Origin: Atopsyche davidsoni
Lineage: Eukaryota; Arthropoda; Insecta; Trichoptera; Hydrobiosidae
DNA: 64,000 bases
Direction of reading: 5' to 3'
Assembly (NCBI GenBank): GCA_022113835.1
Contig: JAILWY010000011.1
Coordinates: 3,472,001 to 3,536,000 of the forward strand
Positions within the stretch are counted from its first letter, which is position 1. The number at the start of each line of letters is the position of its first letter. A program made the position numbers and the translations under genes. The notes under the pieces are model-generated. The model was not told the origin of the DNA, did no database searches, and saw nothing but the letters and a program-made list of their open reading frames with translations. This document shows positions 46,353 to 59,256 of this stretch, piece after piece.

Positions 46353-46764
46353 TTAGTCTCGCCAGTTGTGAGCGCACGTATGATTGCAGCATCTGTAGAA
46401 TGTCGTCATAGGCTCATCAGCGGAGCGAATCTGAATTTGCATGAAGAATGCCTTGCTGTGAGCGCACTTCGGGCAGACAGCGTCGGTGGAGTCCACATTC
46501 TCCCAAGCGGCAGCTCCACCCATCACATAATCCAACTCCTGCAATACACACATAAACACGGTCATTTCAATAACATGGAATATTTAATTTGAGTATTGTA
46601 AAAAAAATTGCTTAAATAACCTTAAGTTTGGGGTAGGTTCTGCTGCTTATTTTTTTTGTTATGTTGTAAACGTAAGGACATGTGTTACAAGCGTATCTCA
46701 AGTTAGAACCGTGGGCTTCTTCGACAAGTAATATGTTGGCACAGGTCGGGCAAAAAAGAATCAT
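46353..46764 (-). CDS. POLR3K: RNA polymerase III subunit RPC10 (POLR3K/Rpc11)
   Basis: Two exons: 46764-46621 and 46538-46353 (stop TAA), joined in phase 0; 109 aa, normal length. The N-terminal zinc ribbon has CPTC and CNTC; the C-terminal TFIIS-like ribbon has CPKC and CCNHTC. The acidic hairpin of TFIIS-type ribbons is intact (RSADEPMTTFY), so the transcript-cleavage activity that supports Pol III termination and reinitiation should be present. GGAAAWENVDST is also conserved. The gene lies head-to-tail with YRDC and divergent from ceramide synthase. Confidence 0.97.
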
Positions 46765-47395
46765 ATCGACATAAATTTAACCGAGAAGTTTCATAATCTG
46801 TCAGAACCAGGAAACGCACCCGCACGTGGAAACATTTACTTACCGTCATTAGATATTTGGTCTATGATCATTAAATATTATCTCTGATCAGTAATATGTC
46901 ATTTTAGTTCATAGACAATTACTTCATAACCAAAATATATTTTGGGCTGTAATATACAAATTCATGATTTTCTAAAATAATAACTAAAGAAAATACTCCG
47001 TGACAAAACATTTTCAATGCTCAAATCAATAAAATCTAATATTTTCACGTGATGTCATTAGTGCATTTTAAAATTTAAAAAAAAAAAAAAACTACTTTTA
47101 AATAAAATACAAAAAATGATCTCAGCTAATAAGAGGGGTAAATTATCTAATCGATTTATATTTTTTTGACGCGGCCTTCTAAAATTGGAAAATCAAAAGT
47201 AAATTCGTTTTATCATTTAGTTTATAAAATATCTATGGTTTGTCAAATGATAGTAGGATTCTGTTTTACCCATTACCCGTTTGCATGACGTGATACAAAC
47301 ATGGGAGTTGGCTTGCGTTCCTAGCGTTAGATTTAAGTTAGTTAGTTTCCGTTCAAGTTTCACGATTAAACCGTCGTTCGTGAAGCTGTATTAAA
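46765..47395. promoter_or_regulatory. divergent promoter region POLR3K / ceramide synthase
   Basis: 631 bases between opposing start codons. CACGTG E-boxes occur at 46823-46828 (59 bases from the POLR3K ATG) and 47046-47051. The middle is AT-rich with an A-run near 47080. No TATA box stands out. Confidence 0.5.
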
Positions 47396-47939
47396 ATGTT
47401 GCGAGGTATCCTCGATGGATTTTGGAACGAAGATGTTTGGTTACCACCTAATACTACTTGGGCCGACATCGCTCCCGGCTCGAGCAAGACAATCCAATAT
47501 GCGGATTATTCCGATTTAATTTACCCGCTGCCCATGGCATTGGTTATGCTAGTAATCCGTTTCATTTTAGAAAGGTGAATATAATTTGTTTTATTATTTT
47601 GCCACATTGTCTCCATATCATGCATTTGTCATTTACAAATGAATTAGTGAATTCGGGTGTCCCGCGTGCGCGCATGCTGTATGTCAGCCCATTGCGATGC
47701 CGCTCACGCGCGCGCTCGCTGTATGTGTTTTTAATTCTGCCCCATGTCCGAGGAAATGAAATTTGCTAATGTGAAAATATGCTTCCGCCCTAAAATGATG
47801 CAAGGTTTTCGTCAACAGATATTGGTTTTCACCTGTTGGAATTTCTATCGGCATTAAAAACACAAGGTCGAAGAAACCTGTGCCTAATGAGGTGCTCGAG
47901 GAGGCGTACCGGGCCAGCGGAAAACTCAAGTACAGAACG
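47396..47939 (+). CDS. schlank: ceramide synthase (schlank/CERS), N-terminal two exons only
   Basis: Exon 1 47396-47574 and exon 2 47819-47939 join in frame to 100 codons, followed by GTAAGT. WLPPNTTWADI is the conserved luminal start of ceramide synthases; a hydrophobic segment (LPMALVMLVIRFILER) is the first membrane span; YWFSPVGISIGIK follows. The enzyme N-acylates sphinganine in the ER. The homeobox-like region and the TLC/Lag catalytic domain are missing. I found no further exon up to 64000, so either the next intron exceeds 16 kb or the remaining exons escaped me. Confidence 0.85.
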
Positions 47940-50900
47940 GTAAGTACATGTATTTAATACACTTGGAAAATTGCAGCTCTAAGGGTGCATGTCATAAATC
48001 TTGACGAAGAGAATTTTATAAAAGGTTGATACATATTTCTGTCAGAGGTTAGTTAAACCAATAATTTAATCAACCAGATATCTACATTTTTGTTTTAGTC
48101 AAGAACTTTTCGCAACGTTTAATTATGTTGTGTTTTGTACCCATTATTTAGTGTTATAATTGAAACAGGGCTTGAAGGCGCCCAACATTTTGGTTGACTT
48201 TAAAGCCTATATTATTTTTCTATTAAATACACATGGTTTTAGTGTCTCGAGTTATAGGCCTTGTTTGTTTCTAATTTAATATTTATTTTTTATTTGTTGT
48301 TGAAAAAAAAACAAAAGTCTGCATGCAGATTTAATTATATGAAAATGTCAGATAAGAATATTTGTAATGGTCTTTATTTTATACTAATTGGATGGCAGTA
48401 TCTGCCTACTTTTGTTTTGATGAATTCTCTATTGAAACAGGTTTATCTGAAAAGTATTGTTACCAGCCAATATTGTGTGTAATTCAATTATTTATTGGCT
48501 TATATTAATTAATATCATCTTTACTAAGTAGGCAACTGAGTTTTTATTTGTGTATTTCTTAAAACTTAATTGGCTCTCGGGTCTGTGCTCTTCTGTTTAC
48601 AACAATAAACTCTCCCCTAAAATATATCTTTAATCAACCACCCACGTACCAACCTGCCCGGCAGGGTTGTAGCTTGTTGCAAATGCACTTCACACCCGTA
48701 TAGCTGTTATCCAGAAGATGACTGTTTAATTCATTAGTTTAATATTAACTTTAATGAAGTCAGTATGTACACTATTGCAGCGAGTCACTTATGCGGGCAA
48801 TATTAATTCTCTAATTGTAAAGTATTCTCTCAGATCTATTTAATAAATCTTGTTGAAATATTATAATGAAAACTCAAAGATGTAAGTTTACACTTAGATA
48901 TCCATTCAGAATAAATATCGTTGTTCGGATATTCTGATAATTTATTTAAATGCTTATTTATACATGTTTTTAAATATATATATAAATAATTTTCCTTTTA
49001 ATCATAGTTATATATAAGCTTATGGTAAAATAATTGAGTTTGTGCTATCATTAGGAATGACTCTGCCTCCCCAGTAGATGATCTGAATCTGACTTCTGAA
49101 ACACCATCGAGCCATTCATATCATTATATGCATAACTGTTACTCTTGTCATGCGATTTAATATAATAAAAAAAAAATATTTGAATTGAAATATAGTGGTT
49201 ATATATGTTCGAATGTAATGTAAAACATTCTGATGTAACAAACTTACTTATTTATTGGCTTTTCCGGAGAAATAAACGATTTTAGATTAGAATACGTGTT
49301 TTTAGCAACAACAAAAAAATTGTTTTGATAGGCAAAATATTTATAAATACTATATATTCCGTTATATTTACGAATTCCAATCGATTCTAATTCGGACAAT
49401 AAAACATTAAGTGGTTTCTCTTTCTTGGAATAAGTTATGAATCTGGAATAAAGTGGTTTCGATTTGCAAGGGCCCCCCTCGTCAGGGTCTCCGGGCACAC
49501 GAGGAGTCCCCGAGGAGCCTCCGAGGAGTGCCGGCCAGCGCAAGAACCTCGCGAAGCCAATCTCGGACCGATATTGATCAGCTCCGGCAATTCGAAATTA
49601 CGTTTGCGTAGGTTACCCTTTTAAGTGCCTAATGTGTTTTAAATTGATAATATTTTTAGATTTACGCCGTAAATATAATAAATCAATATGGAGGAATCTA
49701 ACACGGCGCGTCACATCTCGAGTCATTTGAACCGAGGCTTACATTACGAATGATTTTTCAATATCAATTTATTAAAATTAAGTCTGAAAATATTTTTTCA
49801 ATGGACGAATATGTGCTGCAACTAATTATTTGCTGTTACGCTAATAATAATTTTATTTATCGTGATTTTGATTACTTTAAATATAATTTTATATTTTACA
49901 AGTACAAGATGTATTGCCTGTATTTATTATGCAGTACTCAATTGCATCGAATATATTATCTATAGCTCTTATGCTATTATATAACGAAAAAGTTCAATTC
50001 TCACATGCAATGTTTGTATTGTTTTTGTTTACTTTTATTTAGTGTCGGCTGTGTGCAGCGAAAAGTGTCCGATCAATATTTCTATCACTATTGTAGGGTT
50101 TCAAACTTGAGTACGCAGTTATATTTATTTAATATAAAACAAAACTACTAATATGTTTGAGAAACCTTGAAACTATATTTTTTCTTGGCCAAAATGTATT
50201 TTTTAATTTTTTAAAAGATATTATGTTTTATTGTTGAATAGACTTCACGCCACCACCATGTGTAGATTTTACTTGATATATGTATTTTCTTGTATGCTTT
50301 TATTTAGTGTAGATATTTTCACGATAATAAATCATATCTAGCAACAAATACAACGACATCTTTCCCGTTTTCTATCCGCTCTCTTTTGAACGTATTTAAT
50401 CGATCCTTTTTGATGACGGAACTTAGTTTATGCTTCGTACTGGTAATTCGACACCAGTGTATTAATCTGGGATATATCGATGGTTGTCGACCGATCTATC
50501 AATATCGAAAAGACAAATGTCGCTAGAGGGGAAAAAGTATCACATTACTGTCGACGTATTTTTTGTATATCCAAAATTCCTTCCCCCACGATCCTCAACC
50601 TTTAAAATCGCTGAAAAATTTACTTCCCTGTAAACATTTCCCCCCTAGGTCAAAAAACCTTTATGGGATTCTGATTTTTTGTTGCATTATTAATAAATTA
50701 TTTTGAGGGTTTTATTTTAGGTTTGCATTTTAATGACAAGTAACGTATTAATTTAAGTACACGAGTTAATTAATCATTGTGATATTAGTGTATAAAACGA
50801 TTACGAGTTATCGAGTGCGTACAAGTGGAAGGAATACGAGCAATGGCGCCATATATTTGCCGTCGTAATCTAATCGTAGTTCGTAATCTAGAGCTAGTTG

Positions 50901-50968
50901 TAGTATCCGCACAAGCGGATATTAATACATTGACACAATCCATTTGGTAGGATTCAATAATAAATACA

Positions 50969-51060
50969 CTCGATACCTTTGACAGAAAGTCCTCGGTGGA
51001 ATTCCATTTTGTGAATATTTTTGCACCAACCTTTACTGTCGGCATTTTCAAACAGTCTCG
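50969..51060 (-). repeat. interspersed repeat, copy A
   Basis: The minus strand reads KIFTKWNSTEDFLSKVSS over TGGAATTCCACCGAGGAC. A related sequence (KILKWNSTKYSLSKILN) is on the minus strand at 60026-60075. It is a shared fragment of an unknown dispersed element. Confidence 0.4.
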
Positions 51061-54000
51061 GGAGATTTTAGAATTCAAACTAAAGTTGCAGAAACGGCGG
51101 AGGTCGTGGAGTGGAGCAGCTGATCATTTTAAACTCGTCCGAAGCCTTTGACCCGAGGGCCGCCTACCTTCCCCGAGCTGCTAATTGAACTATGCGTAGG
51201 CTTGCCGAGGCCACTTGCACTCTTACAATTGATATGAGACCAGGGGATTGTTGAATATTCAACAGCTTCGCAATTTCAGCCATTGCAGGCTTGTTGCACA
51301 AACAATGTGTGATTTATGAGGATGAATTTATAATATTTCCAGAATATACTTGTACAGGCGTCAATTGCCGTCTGACCCAGAACTGTAATCGTCTACCGGG
51401 TCCCTTTGTTTAAATCTGTGCGGAGCAATTGAATTCTTTATCTATTTATTTAATTCTATTATCTCTAGTCACTCCGCCCTTATCATTTCCCAAATCTTTG
51501 GGGTTGTTGTAGAATAGTTGTAATTTAATTTCGGTCTTAACTCGGCTGAAATGTCGTTGCTGAAAAAATACACATCACGCAAGGAGCGTCTCGCTAATCA
51601 ATACACCATCCTAATTTAATTTCCAAATCGCCATTGTTGGCGTGTGACCCGGTTTATGAAAGAAAACAAAAGTCAATAATGACATTATAATGAGAGCAAG
51701 CGCCGGACGGAGGGAACGCATGCTATCTACAAAAATCTCTGTAATTCCTTTATTCCATTTTTAGCACGCCATGGCGGCAGTTTCGCGGCAGAACACCGTA
51801 CGCGACAAATAAAGTTTATATATTTTTATTTTATTTAATATTAAAAAAAAAAAAAACGTGATTTTCGAACGCGAGTCCGTGGCGTAGATTTTGATAATTG
51901 TGCTCGTGTGTTTTGTTGATGATGATTTATCGCTAATGTTTCATGCTTTGTAACTGTTGAGTGCGCGATGTGATGACGGTCGGTCGTGATCGTCATGCGC
52001 GAACCGAAACCTCCAAATTTTATAACCGTATCGCATTAGTGAAGCTACACGCTGCTGCAAAGACTCCTTAGAATTTAGAGTATAGCCTTCGTCTTAGTAA
52101 ACAAATATCGCCTTGTCTGTCACAAAACGACTTATAATCTTTTGTGTACTCTCATTTGCCATGTCTCAAAATGATGGTGTGCAAAATTTTGATCAATTCT
52201 ATCGGCTGTTTAGACTTGCTCACAGAGCCCCCCCGATAAACGCACTTATTTGATAGATATACTTTTTTGTGTATTTTTTTCTATGGTGTATTATATACCC
52301 CTCCCCATAAAATAAGCAGTGTTTCTTTTTGACACGTCTCATGAAAAAGCATCGTCCAATGATTCGGCAGTGCTGATGCTGATCAACCCTTGCATGTGGG
52401 GCACGAGGCACCCCCGCCCCAGCGGAGATTCTCAACTCTCTGCTGTCCTTGAGACGTTCTTCCGCATCACGATGACTGCGTGAGAGGCTTCATGATTGGC
52501 ACACTCAACAGTTAAGACAGTGTTTGCCATAAAGGCATTCAATTTAATGCAATCGAATTACATTAAGAGCTGGACATTAAAATCCTAATTTTCGGTTATA
52601 ATAATCCATGGTATTTTTTCCCGTGCATTATGTGTAATAAACAGAAAGTGATATTATTGAAAATGTTGCCAACTTACCAAAAAGGAATAACTGGGAATAA
52701 TTTAAAATATTTTTTTTGTTATTCAGTTTTCTTACTGTTTAGTTTTTTTTCTATCGCATGTTCATGAGTTAAATTTGTCGAACGATTTTCTTTTTTATTT
52801 ACATATAAGATCTTTCTCTTTATATTTTCAGCCTTTTAGTTTTCATTATATTTATGACAACTCTAATTTTTGTTGTAACAGACAGCGTGTCTGTTCAACG
52901 TAGCTTTGATTTTACTCTTTTAAAATCGAAATTTTCTAATAAAATCCCACATATCTTGGGAAAATAAAACTGTCAAAACATTATTGAAATTTATCCGGTT
53001 TTTTTCAGAAATCATGTCATCGATGACGAATATTGCATATTTGAAATTCAAATCTCAGTATCATTTATTTATTTCGATTTTATTATTGCTATTAACATTA
53101 TCATCTCCCCCTTTATTTTCAATAGTATAGGGGACTCCGATTAACGACGATTGTGTCATTTAATACTCCGGTATTCGATCGATAAATAAATTGATTTCCA
53201 GCCGAATATATAAATTCCCGATAAAGATCATCAAGGCTTTTGAGAGGCCGGTTTTGATGATTTTGTTAGCTAAATGTGTCTTTGACTTCAGCTAGAAATT
53301 TAAATTAACAAGGTTTATTTACACTTTAATTTTTTTTATTTGTCTTCAGTAGCTGAAGTTTTCGCCTAGTGAGATCAAACTTAAATAGTTATAAATTAGT
53401 TATGTAGTAAAAACTTTTATTATATTACGAATCACAGCGATGCAGAATAATTCTATTTGTTTATTTATTTAAACAAAAGGGGAAAAATACAAACTTTCAT
53501 TAAATTAGTACTTGGGTGTACAGAGAGATTGAGAGTGAATATATTTTAAGAATTTACAAACAATCTGGTATAATATATAAATGTGATATCTTTTCCGTTT
53601 ATGTTATTCTGCGTAATGATGCATTCCTTATATTCATTGGAAAGATGTAAGCCTTCTCACAATTGCCCCAAATACTCTAATTATCTTTATCTGAATAATG
53701 TAAGTACTACTATGCAAGATTGTTGCATTTTATCAAAGTAAGTATCTTACTTTATATCCAGTAAAGCTATAAACACAAGGCGGTAGAAAAATACTCGATC
53801 GTAAAACGTTTTAATTTTAAATTATGGTCATGAACTTTCTTAGATTTTGCTCGTCTACACTCTTTTTAAAATTATTTTTAAAAATAATCCCATAAAATAC
53901 ATTTAAGATTTGTCTTCGTTGTGAAATGCTGTCTTAATTATATTCAATAAAATTAACATTCATTTATAGTCGTTATGTTTTGATTTAAGATATTGAATAA

Positions 54001-54269
54001 TTTTATAATAAAATATATATGTGTTTTGGCTAGTGAATATAAGGAAAATATAATAGTTACTATATTTATTTCACAAGCGCATGTTTGCAGTTATCAAATC
54101 TTGTTTTTGTAGTGCATTTTTCAGTAATTCGACAAAAAGTCTGTAGGAAGTCGCAAGCGAGGCTGCTGAAGTGATCGCTTGCAGCTGATATTATGTAATT
54201 ACACGTGACAAGTATACAGCCTTCTAATCTTACTACCAGTCGCCTGAGGAGATTAGCGCAAATCATATT

Positions 54270-54440
54270 TCAATGTTGGCTCAGTGGTTTAGGATTGTTG
54301 ACTATCGATCGAGACCGTCGCAGAGTTGATCCCCATTTTGGCAGATGATTGCAGTGCCGTGCAGTTCGTGTGAGCAATGTATACACACACACGCGATTAT
54401 TGGCACTGTATGCCCATTAAATAATTTGACACCAATTTAA
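54270..54440 (+). mobile_element. tRNA-derived SINE
   Basis: Box A TGGCTCAGTGGTTTAGGA (from 54277) and box B GAGTTGATCCC (54323-54333) at tRNA spacing, followed by an unrelated body of about 100 bases with an ACACAC run. The acceptor stems do not pair, so it is a SINE or tRNA pseudogene, not a tRNA gene. The 3' limit is approximate. Confidence 0.55.
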
Positions 54441-54484
54441 ATATGTCATGCCATACATAATAGTTTGAATAGCTTTTCATATAT

Positions 54485-54595
54485 TTCTTCTTCTTTTGTT
54501 GCTGCTCCTCGTAGGAGGTTGGTGGCCATTTCCTCGAACATGTCTATCCTGGACCAGTCTCACAGTCCGCTTCTTTCGCTTCTTTACCAACATCA
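54485..54595 (-). mobile_element. retroelement 3' tail, second copy
   Basis: The minus strand encodes WSRIDMFEEMATNLLRGAATKEEE, closely matching the tail at 37705-37745 on the plus strand. No reverse transcriptase remains nearby. Confidence 0.4.
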
Positions 54596-56399
54596 TATAT
54601 TTCAATAGTATTTACTATTGTTTCAATGATGAGATCCTACCGATATTGCATACTTGAAAATATTCCTTGAAAAAACGTATTTGATATTTGAACGCTTCAC
54701 GACATTTTCAATTTGATCCTTCAATTAATGCAACATGGCGTGCCACACGGTAAACACGGATCGCACCGACGGCATTATTTTCAGTAGTGCATGCGGTAAA
54801 TGCCACGCGGAATTATAAGCGTATACGCGAGACGGTAATATGTTTCATTCATTAGCGAATCCAATTTCCTCGTATTAAGGGACATTATCGCAAACAATGC
54901 GAGCGATCGCCGACGCAATCTGGCGCATTACAACAACGCGGCGCTTATGTAAACGTAAACATTCAAGGGGTATTATTCTGAATGAATTCACGGTCGAAAT
55001 ACTTTATTCTATTAGCCACTCGATCAATACACTGCGTGACCTCCACATAGCGTCACGTCGAGTGCCGGAGACTTATGACATTCATGGGTTTTTTTTTTTT
55101 TTTTAATTTGGTCGTTTCATCTCGTTTTCATCTACCCTGATGCTTTCCCACCACTTTATATGCATTAAAGTAGCGTTAGGTACGGCGAGAAATGTGGCCC
55201 TAATTCTTTCGTCAACGAGCCAATCAATTTTTAATTTTTGACCGACAAATCGCCCGCAAGAGAAACCCATGCCGGTATAATTTGACTCGGGCGTTTCTCC
55301 TGATATTGCATGTCAGTATACATTTTTAAATTAAAACAACAATGTAGATATAATTGAATAGGAATGTTGAATGTAGATCAAAGTGCCTTTATCTGATGGA
55401 GGCCGGCCTTTTAAAATAAACGTAGCCTGCGTTAATAGAGCAATTTTTTTTTTAAGTAGTGAAAATTGAATTCAAATATAGATATGTTTGTTTAGAAATT
55501 CTTGGTGTCCTTGAAATTCCTTTTTCTGTAATATTAAAATAATGTTATATTTTCACAAATCCTTGCACAAAATTTTACGAGGAATTCCAGCTATCCGGAA
55601 CTTAAAATTGGTTCGTATTTAATTATGCCGATTGTTGTCGGTGGGTATATTTAATAATATAAACCTCGTGCTGAATTCGTGTCGACATGCGCGGAGCCAC
55701 GAGCCCCGTGTTTGTTTTTATATTTATATTTCGATATCGGCGGAGCGATCTAAAACAGGCTAACGCCGACCTGGAAAAACAATACATCCATTTTCAAAAC
55801 TCGCAAACGCTCTCACGTGCTACCTACACTGTAAAAATAGCCAATATGGCGTCATGAAGCTCACCGGTTAACTTTTTCAGGAAATAAAAATGAATCTGAA
55901 ATTTTAATATAATTTATTTTATTGCTTAGACTTAGAGTATCTGAGCTATCCCTCGGTGCATGTCGCGCATACATAATTATTATATAAAAAAAAAGCGTTT
56001 GTCAATCCGACCGTGCTTTTTTTTTTTTAGCATGTAGTTCCAGAATATCTTTGGGTCTCTGATTTTTCGAATGAACCGCGCAGATCTGTCTTTTGTTACT
56101 CATCACACGTGGTTACCTTTGCAAATGCCCTGGTTGCTGGATGTATCAGGTGTCAGGTGATTTCACGCTAAGACTAACCACTACCAACCAATTATTTTGG
56201 TATTTTACTTATTCAAATGTATGTATATGCATGTATTCCTGTACTCCGATGAAATATTTCCTTTACGGCACGTAAAACTCCCAGTTAGAGCGACTTCATT
56301 TTTACAATTTATACGAAGTTTTTCAGAATCCATTTTGGGGCAAAATTAATAGAACAAAAGAAGCGCGCACTTTATCATTTGTAATTTAAACGTCTGTCA

Positions 56400-57080
56400 G
56401 GGGTGGCGCGTAAAGGAGGGTTGGGGGGAATGAGGGTGTGGGGAGGAGGGGGGGGGGGGAGATAACGGCACGTGGTGGGTACGATTCGCGGAAAGTTTGT
56501 CCTCGGCGCTGTGAGACTTATTCGGGCCCCGCGAAGAATGCGATTTCGTTTATTTCTCTTGAATACCAAGCGACAGGACGTGCCCCCCTACTTGGTCTCG
56601 GCCCGGCGCTGTCGGACGTTCACACCGCGGCCCTAGCGGCCGACTCGGCCCGCGAGAATTCCCGGAAGCGAATGTCTAGATGTCGATTGTGTGAAACTTA
56701 CGGGCCCGCCGAGAAAGAAAAAAAAATCGCCGATTCGCCCCCCGAAGAAAAAAAATGCAAAATTATCCGATTTGACAGAAAGTCGATGTGTTTTTGTACT
56801 AAAACATATCAAACGTTTGTGTGTCACAATATCACTCTGAAACGGTTGGCCAAAGAAATGGTGTAAAATTACATTTGGCCGGTTGATAAAACAATAAAGC
56901 CGATCAACAAAAAAAAAAAAAAAATGCAAGCTAAGTCCCTCACCCGGGAAAGCACGCGTCGCGGCTTGATTTTTAATTAATTTGACTGAATATGTAATCA
57001 GCAGGTCTCTGGGCCTGGATTGATGATACCAGTTCCAGTGAGTCTGTCCCACTTAACGGGCCGCGTCCCCGGAGAGTCGT
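56400..57080. other. CpG-rich patch with poly-G run and internal direct repeat
   Basis: G+C-rich DNA inside AT-rich surroundings. It includes a G-run at 56450-56459, repeated GTGARACTTA then a GGGCCC-containing word (near 56511 and 56690), and A-runs. Frames are open on both strands only because stops are rare in this composition. It could be a CpG-island-like promoter or enhancer, or an LTR remnant. Confidence 0.35.
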
Positions 57081-59180
57081 CCGTGTCCTCGCAGCTCGGC
57101 TAACTAATGCGGCTATAAAATTTTATGTTTAACTATTTATATAAAGCTAACAAACGAATACGAAGTCGTGTACCTTTCTTATGTATCAAATTTGTAAAGA
57201 ATTTCATGTACGTACATTTACAGAATTTTACATTCTCTGCAAACCATTTTCGATGCTTTATTTCATCCAATGGAAAAACGTGTATATTACTTCGAGTAGC
57301 CTTCGGCTTATTGACGCATTCAAATGAACAATTATGATAATGTAGTCGACAGTCTTAAATGAACGTATCTCTCGGTTGGATATTGTGACGAGAGGTCAGT
57401 GGTTTGAATTTTGATTTGATATACGTAATTCCACGAATTTCGGTACAGTAACATAGTATATTCGAGCGCACATTATCAGATAATCTTATATTCCGCACTC
57501 TTGACATCATCGGCTTACTGAGAATAAAAATAAATTATTGCAATTCTCGCTATTCATTCCGCACAAGGAAAATTGGTAAATTATCCAAATTGGACAACCT
57601 TTACGACGGCAGGTAATTGTAAAGATGAATATGTGATAAAGTAGATAGTGGAATCTATATTGTGGGTAATGCTAATCGGACACGGCCGGTGTGATAAGTA
57701 AACCTATTCACTGTTCAGCTGTTGTCATCTTCAAGTAATGCTTCTTTACCATAGATTCACATTTCTCATCCCAATTTTCTTTTCAGATTGTGTGTGATGA
57801 CGCTAGTTTATTCACTTCGACATTATGGATTACGGGATATTTGCTAATAAAAGTTATAATAGTTTAAATGTGCAGTCACCGCTTTCCGCTGCAACTTGAC
57901 GGTTTGTTAGCTTGTCATATTGAATTCCGCACCTGTAACTAGCGATGTGTTTAAAAAAATGTACGCATGCACACCTGGTGGCAGCGTGACAGCATTGCAG
58001 AGTAACTCATATATGTTTCAAGCAAAAAATATATTGTAGTTTATTTTTAAAATTTGCAACAAAAGTATTTTATATATTTTCAAAAAAATATATAAGTGAT
58101 TTATTATATTAGGGTTATTTTATATTGAATAAATAAAACTGCACGCCATCAATGTACTTGTGTTGTCCGTTCCTTCGCAGAGGATAATGGGGACGATTTA
58201 AAAAGAAAGGCTGTATATTTCGATAAATTTTCGTGTCGAAACCCAACACTGTAACTTTATGTTGTAATTAGTATTATTAGAGTTGTAGCGATCCTTAGTG
58301 TCATTATTAACATCATACTTGTTCAATATTATACGTTCAGTTATAAACACCGTTGGTAGTATTGCTTTAAAGTTAGATAATACTCCAAAACTGTATTAAA
58401 AAAAATCGGAAGTAGCAGAGTAACAATCTGGATTTCTTTCGCTCATTTGAAAAGAACCAAGTGTAATAATATTGCATTTTAGCGTTACTCGAAACCGGCA
58501 TTCAGTCGAGCATTATAACGGGCATTTACATTTATTTTATTTAAAAAACAAGCAGAGTTTGCCAAGGCATATTTGTTTTTAAAAAATATTCATTGCTCTG
58601 TCAATATCAAATTTATAAAATGAAATAATCGGTTACTCTCAAGTGATATGATCGGTCTCGGCGCGGATAATAATCCACTTCCTAACTACAGTCTTCTACA
58701 CGCTCATTAGAGAGAAAGTTTACGCCAGTGGAGACCGTTTGTTATGACTTCTTCCTGATCTTAACGACGGCAGCATCCTAAACTTACCTGCAATTATTGC
58801 CAAAGCACATATCTAAAAAAAAAAAACCAAATCTCTTACTTCCTATACAAGTGGCTATTCTCGTGATGTTGCAAAAAGCGGTAAATCAGATTTTTTTGCA
58901 TATATTACTTATACAGGTAATTATTTAACTCAAATTATGTAAATACACTCGTATTACTAATTTGGCAAGCAATAGTTTAATTCAAAGTTTGCTGTGCGAA
59001 TTACGTGTATACAGGAAGCCTTAGATGTTTATATATATATAAATAATTTTTTTTTATTTACATTTTATTCTTGATATACCATTCAAACTAGTTTTAAAAT
59101 ATTAAAAATTATATTTATATATAATTATAAAAAGTAACTTTGTATTTTTGTCTTCACTTTTGAGTTTATTGAAATTATTT

Positions 59181-59256
59181 GCATAACTAGTTTCGACCCA
59201 ATGACCGGGTCATCATCACATGCATGACTAAACTTAGTCATGCATGGATCATGGTG
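59181..59256 (-). repeat. hammerhead-like structure with perfect 13-bp stem
   Basis: Minus-strand order: CATGCATGACTAA, 2-nt spacer, TTAGTCATGCATG (perfect 13-bp inverted repeat, 59246-59219), TGATGA, extra T, GACCC, loop, GGGTC, GAAAC (59194-59190). This is the topology stem I, core, stem II, GAAA of a hammerhead. The base just before TGATGA is G where C is needed, so it is probably inactive. Confidence 0.45.

Noticed and set aside
49244..49543. 99-codon minus-strand frame starting in a G+C-rich patch
   Set aside because: No recognisable domain, no neighbouring exons, and the AT-rich half looks noncoding. It was not listed as a gene.
56438..57052. Overlapping frames of about 140 codons on both strands
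   Set aside because: Open because of G+C-rich and A-run composition; low complexity, no family resemblance.
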